Part shown: in pieces, positions 14,208 through 18,213 of the stretch
How positions within the stretch are numbered: the first letter of the stretch is position 1
Layout: each line of letters begins with the position of its first letter
DNA from: CAJQQK01 sp051010015
Lineage (GTDB): Bacteria; Pseudomonadota; Alphaproteobacteria; Rhizobiales; Hyphomicrobiaceae
Direction of reading: 5' to 3'
Length of the DNA stretch: 18,213 nt
NCBI GenBank assembly: GCA_051010015.1
Contig: JBPCVZ010000432.1
Coordinates: 1 to 18,213, forward strand
Position numbers and translations under genes: made by a program
The notes under the pieces: generated by a model
Told to the model about the DNA's origin: nothing
Databases searched by the model: none
Seen by the model: the letters and a program-made list of their open reading frames with translations, nothing else

Positions 14208-15500
14208 TTAGATTCGTTCCAGTCCACACCATTCGGCCACGAACAACGCGATCGATTTCGTCACCTGCCGAACAGAACTCAGTTTCACCCGTTCATCGAA
14301 ACCGTGAATGTTCTCCGAGTAGGGGCCATATACGAGGCATGGACAGTCGTCGTAGAGAACGAACACGCGGCCATCGAGATAGCCCGGCGTCACAAAGCTT
14401 TCCAGAGGTTTACCGTAGGACTTAGCATGCGCTCGCGCCAGCGCGTGCTCCGCATCCGAACCTTCCTGGAGGACATAACCTTCCGCAAAAAAACCGTTCC
14501 ACTCGATTTCCGGCGGATTGTTGGCGAGAAATGGCACACGAGCCGCGGCCGCCCGCAAATGTGCCCCGATTTCCTTGGATTTCTCGTCCGGATTCCAGCC
14601 TGGATAGATCGCAATGCGGCAATCGAACGAGCACCATGCCGGCACCGACGACGCCCAGTCTCCGCCTTCGATCTTGCCAACATTGAAGTTTATTGGATGA
14701 TCCAGTTTCTCGAAGTATGGGATCTCTGATTTTGCAGCGTTCCATGAAGCTTCGAGGTCGCGCAGTGACCGGATCAGAGGATAGCAGGCCTCGATGGCAT
14801 TGGCGCCCGCACCTGCCTCGCGCACATGAACCGGCAGACCGCGAACATTTACTCGAAACCAAAGCACGCCGACATTAGCCCGCACCAGCATGTCGTCTTC
14901 CGGCTCAGGGATAATTGCGGCGTCTGCGCGATAGCCGCGCACCAAACAAGCAAGCGCGCCATTTCCTGTGCATTCTTCCTCGGTCACCGATTGCAGATGG
15001 AGGCGGGAGGCGGGCTGCAATCCCAGCGAGTTAAGTGCGTCGAGCGCAAAGATGTTGGCGGCAAGACCTGCCTTCATGTCAGCGGACCCGCGACCGTAGA
15101 GCCAGTCGCCGTCAATGCGGGGATCGAACGGATCACGGCTCCACATATCCAGAGGGCCGACGGGAACGACATCGACGTGCCCGTTCAAAATGAGCGATCG
15201 GCCAGTCTCTATAGAGGGCCGGTGCGTGCCGACGACATTGATCGCATTGTCATAGTTCACGGCAACAGGCGAAAAGCCACGATGGGATTTGATCTCATCG
15301 ACATCGATCGACCAGCGGTCCATTGCATAGCCGCGCTTCTTCAAAGCGTCGAAGATGAAGTCCTGAGCGGTGTGCTCCTGACCGCGTACCGATGGAAACC
15401 GGATCAGCTCCTGGGTGAAAGCTATCTGCTGATCGAAGCGATCATCGACTGCAGCGAGAATGTCGTCTTCGATATTTGGTCCAACAGGTCCTGCACTCAT
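14208..15500 (-). CDS. M20 family metallopeptidase/deacylase (ArgE/DapE-like)
   Basis: This 430-residue protein belongs to the co-catalytic zinc hydrolases that cleave acyl-amino acids, dipeptides or carbamoyl compounds. The metal site is readable: His108 and the nearby Asp110 in NGHVDVVPVG, bridging Asp141 in GRGSADMKAG, catalytic base Glu175 and ligand Glu176 in VTEEECTG, the Glu of IIPEPEDD (usually EPT in relatives), and the C-terminal His in ENIHGFDERV. The middle of the chain carries the dimerisation domain inserted between the two halves of the catalytic domain. The length is within the family range. The start MSAGPVGPN has only a weak purine stretch upstream. ArgE, DapE and related hydrolases cannot be separated from sequence alone. 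Neighbours do not suggest arginine or lysine synthesis, so a catabolic deacylase is more likely. Confidence 0.9.
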   Translation of the reverse strand: MSAGPVGPNIEDDILAAVDDRFDQQIAFTQELIRFPSVRGQEHTAQDFIFDALKKRGYAMDRWSIDVDEIKSHRGFSPVAVNYDNAINVVGTHRPSIETGRSLILNGHVDVVPVGPLDMWSRDPFDPRIDGDWLYGRGSADMKAGLAANIFALDALNSLGLQPASRLHLQSVTEEECTGNGALACLVRGYRADAAIIPEPEDDMLVRANVGVLWFRVNVRGLPVHVREAGAGANAIEACYPLIRSLRDLEASWNAAKSEIPYFEKLDHPINFNVGKIEGGDWASSVPAWCSFDCRIAIYPGWNPDEKSKEIGAHLRAAAARVPFLANNPPEIEWNGFFAEGYVLQEGSDAEHALARAHAKSYGKPLESFVTPGYLDGRVFVLYDDCPCLVYGPYSENIHGFDERVKLSSVRQVTKSIALFVAEWCGLERI

Positions 15501-15995
15501 TGTTCTGCGGCTCTAATCGTGTTGCTTTTTCGAATTAGTCTCTTCCTCGCAAGCTTTGATCGGCGGCGCCAGCAATTTCGAAATTTTGCGACGTAGGGCA
15601 AGATTGTCGTCAGGGAAATCAGTAAACTATCGTCAACCCAATGAGATTTCGGCGTCCGCCATGCGGCCGCATATTGGCATTTGCGTCGAACGGCCAATGT
15701 CCGTTATCTGAAGTAGTACACCCGCGCCGACAGTCCAGAAATAGGCTGGCGGTGACGGATCAAGCAATGTCGCCTTCTCGACTCCGCGTCATAGATCGGG
15801 CTTTGCGCTCTCGCCCGTCGCTTCTAAGGCTGGAACAGGTAGCCCATGGCCGGCGCGCATTACGCGCCACGCCGTCCAATCATCGACGATGTGCAGGACG
15901 ACCGGCTCAGGTTGCCGCCGTCACTTGCAAAGGCGATACGACAGTCGAGTGGTAACGATACACGCCGCGCTTGGTTCGGGCCAGGGCTTCTGCTG
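15501..15995. other. Gene-free stretch between M20 peptidase and CMD-family genes
   Basis: In these 495 bases the open frames (for example + strand 15641-15955) give Arg- and Pro-rich products with no recognisable fold and no ribosome-binding sites. Visible elements are the 12-base palindrome at 15574-15585 and a small hairpin GGCGCG (15852-15857) with CGCGCC (15863-15868). The upstream region of the peptidase gene must lie here; the rest is possibly gene remnant. Confidence 0.55.
15574..15585. promoter_or_regulatory. Perfect 12-base palindrome upstream of the M20 peptidase gene
   Basis: AATTTCGAAATT reads the same on both strands. It is flanked by GC on the left and TTGC on the right, giving a near-symmetric GCAA-TTGC frame. 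It lies about 74 bases before the peptidase start, a usual place for an operator. No cognate regulator is encoded in the window. Confidence 0.3.
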
Positions 15996-16541
15996 TCAGA
16001 CCTTCAAGGTTTCGTGTTTCGGGTCCGGCGGTAACTCGACGCCATTCACGGTCATCGCCAGCATCGCGTAGTAACCGATGCAGGTTGTCAACTGCACATA
16101 CTCATCAGATCCCAGGCGTGCCATGACCGCCCGTGCCAACGGCTCATCGATTCGGTTGTTGCGCAACAGTTGTCGGGTGAAGTCGATGATCTGCAGATCA
16201 TCAGGCGGAATCCCATCGGATTGATCGTCACGGATCGCGTCGATCGTCGATCGGGCAATGTTCCGCTCAGCGCCGATCACACCCTGGATGCCCCAGACAT
16301 ATTGGGCCTGGAAGTGACGACCGACGACCAGCGCTGCGAGTGTGCGGAGCCGCAGTTCCAGCGTCCCTTCCCAGCGCACCAGCGTGCCAAGATGGGCGAC
16401 ACGTTCGGCCCACTCCGGCGCGTGGATCCAAACCGAGAATGGACCATCCAGAGATTTGCGCGTATCGATGATCCGTTCCGCAATCTCACGGGCCTCACCG
16501 GTTAGTTCGTCGGGGGATTTCAAGACGGAAACGCGGGCCAT
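15996..16541 (-). CDS. Carboxymuconolactone decarboxylase (CMD/AhpD-like) family protein
   Basis: This 181-residue, mainly alpha-helical protein of the AhpD-like fold has a start set by GAAGGA seven bases upstream of the ATG at 16541. The core helix pair reads LELRLRTLAALVVGRHFQAQYVWGIQGVIGA, here split as LELRLRTLAALVVGRHF and QAQYVWGIQGVIG. It matches the pattern of non-redox CMD proteins (usually LxxRLRE...YEWxxH), with Val for the Glu and Gln for the His. The CxxC pair of AhpD peroxidase-type members is absent, so alkylhydroperoxidase activity is not expected. In the family, members without CxxC include gamma-carboxymuconolactone decarboxylase and many proteins of unknown role. It is transcribed away from the MFS exporter gene with 227 bases between them, so shared control is possible. 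Confidence 0.82.
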   Translation of the reverse strand: MARVSVLKSPDELTGEAREIAERIIDTRKSLDGPFSVWIHAPEWAERVAHLGTLVRWEGTLELRLRTLAALVVGRHFQAQYVWGIQGVIGAERNIARSTIDAIRDDQSDGIPPDDLQIIDFTRQLLRNNRIDEPLARAVMARLGSDEYVQLTTCIGYYAMLAMTVNGVELPPDPKHETLKV

Positions 16542-16573
16542 GCAATATCCTTCGTTTGAGTGCGTTGCGTTTA

Positions 16574-16597
16574 ACCAGGGGCTAACGGGACCCTGGT
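16574..16597. promoter_or_regulatory. Inverted repeat in the CMD-MFS divergent promoter region
   Basis: ACCAGGG (16574-16580) and CCCTGGT (16591-16597) are perfect seven-base inverted repeats, centres 17 bases apart, starting 33 bases upstream of the CMD-family start. GCTAAC occurs inside the spacer (16581-16586) and again at 16610-16615. It could be an operator for a regulator of the divergent pair or a leader hairpin. Confidence 0.3.
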
Positions 16598-16680
16598 GGC
16601 CGGATCAAAGCTAACCTTAACGCGAACGGCGATTCACTACATACATTTCTGCACCACGGCATGCGTGCAGCTTAGTCATC

Positions 16681-16699
16681 TTGACATATATGGTATGAA
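16681..16699 (+). promoter_or_regulatory. Possible promoter elements before the MFS gene
   Basis: TTGACA (16681-16686) matches the -35 consensus, but no good -10 lies 16-18 bases on. TGGTATGAA (16691-16699) could instead act as an extended -10. The palindrome CATATATG lies between them. Located 70-90 bases before the MFS start; weak evidence. Confidence 0.2.
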
Positions 16700-16768
16700 G
16701 ACCGACGGCTGAATGCCGCTAAGACATAGCTTGCCGCTCGACATCGGCAATCAAGGCGATGGATCGAG

Positions 16769-18213
16769 ATGAGCGACGATGCTGTCTACAAGGTGACCAC
16801 CTTCCAGCGAGCGATGATCCTTGTATTCGTGGCCCTATCGACAATTCTCTACGCGTCATCGATTCTGATCGTCTCGGCGCTGTTACCGCAAATGCAGGGA
16901 ACTCTTGGCGCAACTCAGGACGAAGTGTCCTGGGCGATGACCTTCAATATCGTTGCGACGGCGGTCGTGACGCCGATGACGGGATGGATTTCGGAACGCT
17001 TTGGTCGACGCAACACGATGGTCTGGTCGTGCTCAATCTTCGCCGCATCGACTTTCCTATGCGGCACAGCCACGACGCTGGAAGAGCTGATTTTGTGGCG
17101 CATCATCCAAGGAATCTCCGGTGCGCCGTTAATTCCGCTTGGCCACACGCTTCTTCTCGATTCCAGCCCACGGCATCAACATGGCAAGGTGTTGGCGATC
17201 TATGGTATGGCGAACGTCGTCGGGCCGGTTATCGGGCCGACAATTGGCGGCGAAATATCCGAGCTCTATGGCTGGCAATGGGCGTTCTGGATGATGGTGC
17301 CGATCGCCATCATCACAGCCATCGGCTTTCGTTTCATTTTGCCTGTGCGACCCAACCGCGAGTTGCCCAGCCTCGACTGGAGCGGCTTCCTCACCCTTTC
17401 GATCGCAGTTGCCGGTGCTCAACTGGTGTTTTCGCGAGGACAGCGGCTCGACTGGTTCCAGTCACAAGAAATCATAGCTGCGACCCTACTGGCGAGCATC
17501 GCGTTTTATATGTTTGTGGTGCACAGCCTGACCGCCGAGCGGCCGTTCGTGCGCTTAACCCTCTTTAGGGATCGCAACTATGCGCTCGGAATGCTGCTCG
17601 TCTTCTTCTACGGAATGCTGAACTTCGCACCGGTCGTGCTGTTGCCGCCGCTCCTGCAAAACCATGCGAGCTACACTGATGCAGCCATCGGCGCCTTCAT
17701 CGGCTGGAGAGGTGTAGGCGCTGCGATGGGAGCCGCTTTTGCGATGTTGACCGGCCGGATTGATGCCCGCCTCATGATGATGCTGGGTTTCGCCATGCAG
17801 GTTTATGGCGGCTGGGGCATGATGCAATACGACCTCAATGTCAGCCCATCATTGCTTGCGTTCAACACCATCCTCCAGGGCATCGGAATTGGCATTGCCT
17901 GGATACCGATCACCGTCGTTACGTTTGCAACACTGGCGCCCGAGGCCCGCGGCGAGGCCATGGGCATGTTTCACCTGTTGCGCAACTTCGGCTCCAGCAT
18001 ATTCATTTCGGTAGCAGTGGCCGAGATTGTGCGCACTTCAAGTGCAAACTACTCACGCATGGTGGAGTCGGTGTCGCCGTTCAATAACGTCTGGCATATG
18101 CCTTGGTCGACGGGCCTGTGGTCGATCGATTCCAATGTCGGCATGGCCAAATTCGCCGGTGAGATCAGTCGGCAAGCGGCAATGATTGGCTACATGAATG
18201 CATTCACAATGTA
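16769..18213 (+). CDS. MFS multidrug efflux transporter, DHA2 (EmrB/QacA) family, 3' end missing
   Basis: The frame starts at ATG 16769 and is still open at the window end, giving 481 residues of an expected 500 or so. It encodes an inner-membrane drug:H+ antiporter of the DHA2 type. The first membrane segments are AMILVFVALSTILYASSILI and the following helices; motif A is GWISERFGRR (72-81), followed by RIIQGISGAPLIPLG, and the antiporter motif C is GMANVVGPVIGPTIGG (about 146-161). Further helices continue through the second half (about 14 in the family), with FHLLRNFGSSIFISV as a conserved late block and a long periplasmic-type loop near the end, as in EmrB. An EmrA-like membrane fusion gene is not seen on the left. 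The gene is divergent from the CMD-family gene. The upstream AAGGCG is a mediocre ribosome-binding site. The drug specificity is unknown. Confidence 0.9.
   Translation, partial: MSDDAVYKVTTFQRAMILVFVALSTILYASSILIVSALLPQMQGTLGATQDEVSWAMTFNIVATAVVTPMTGWISERFGRRNTMVWSCSIFAASTFLCGTATTLEELILWRIIQGISGAPLIPLGHTLLLDSSPRHQHGKVLAIYGMANVVGPVIGPTIGGEISELYGWQWAFWMMVPIAIITAIGFRFILPVRPNRELPSLDWSGFLTLSIAVAGAQLVFSRGQRLDWFQSQEIIAATLLASIAFYMFVVHSLTAERPFVRLTLFRDRNYALGMLLVFFYGMLNFAPVVLLPPLLQNHASYTDAAIGAFIGWRGVGAAMGAAFAMLTGRIDARLMMMLGFAMQVYGGWGMMQYDLNVSPSLLAFNTILQGIGIGIAWIPITVVTFATLAPEARGEAMGMFHLLRNFGSSIFISVAVAEIVRTSSANYSRMVESVSPFNNVWHMPWSTGLWSIDSNVGMAKFAGEISRQAAMIGYMNAFTM

Noticed and set aside
13895..14227. A 110-residue minus-strand frame that overlaps the end of the peptidase gene by 20 bases
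   Set aside because: It has a GTG start with no ribosome-binding site and no recognised family, and reads like non-coding sequence. A real gene cannot be excluded but is not supported.

Overview
The window looks like a chromosomal or megaplasmid segment of an alphaproteobacterium, most likely of the Hyphomicrobiales (rhizobial) group. That is inferred from the moderately high GC content, the protein style, and an exported Arg/His/Tyr-rich protein of a kind common in that order. No RNA genes, insertion sequences, CRISPR arrays, integrases or phage genes were seen.

Left part (1-11041, all + strand): eleven genes make a tightly packed uptake and catabolism cluster. Order: a 5'-truncated TIM-barrel sugar isomerase/epimerase; a PhyH-type Fe(II)/2-oxoglutarate dioxygenase; a complete branched-chain-amino-acid-type (HAAT) ABC importer split as ATPase (LivF), permease (LivH), periplasmic binding protein, permease (LivM), ATPase (LivG); a fumarylacetoacetate-hydrolase-fold hydratase; an enoyl-CoA hydratase; a fused class I CoA-transferase; and a Gfo/Idh/MocA NAD(P)-dependent oxidoreductase. 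A terminator-like hairpin after the dioxygenase gene and a sigma70-like promoter before livF suggest that the importer and the genes after it form their own transcription unit. A strong hairpin follows the binding-protein gene, as expected where the binding protein is made in excess of the membrane parts. I read the cluster as import of an unidentified small organic substrate, possibly with both a sugar or polyol part and a CoA-degraded acyl part. The sequence does not reveal the substrate.

Middle part (11116-13825, all - strand): an SDR-type NAD-dependent epimerase/dehydratase convergent with the oxidoreductase gene, a small exported very basic protein, and a PilZ-receiver fusion response regulator with no histidine kinase nearby. 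The 333-base stretch between the last two holds only a doubtful 63-aa reading frame.

Right part (14208-18213): an M20 (ArgE/DapE) metallopeptidase and a carboxymuconolactone-decarboxylase-family protein, both on the - strand. A DHA2-type MFS drug-efflux transporter follows on the + strand, divergent from the latter gene and cut by the window end. Gaps of 382, 495 and 227 bases hold no convincing genes but contain some palindromes and inverted repeats that may be operators.

No clearly unprecedented system is visible. The best leads are the substrate-unknown catabolic operon, the orphan PilZ-receiver protein, the Arg-rich exported protein and two small, translationally coupled reading frames.
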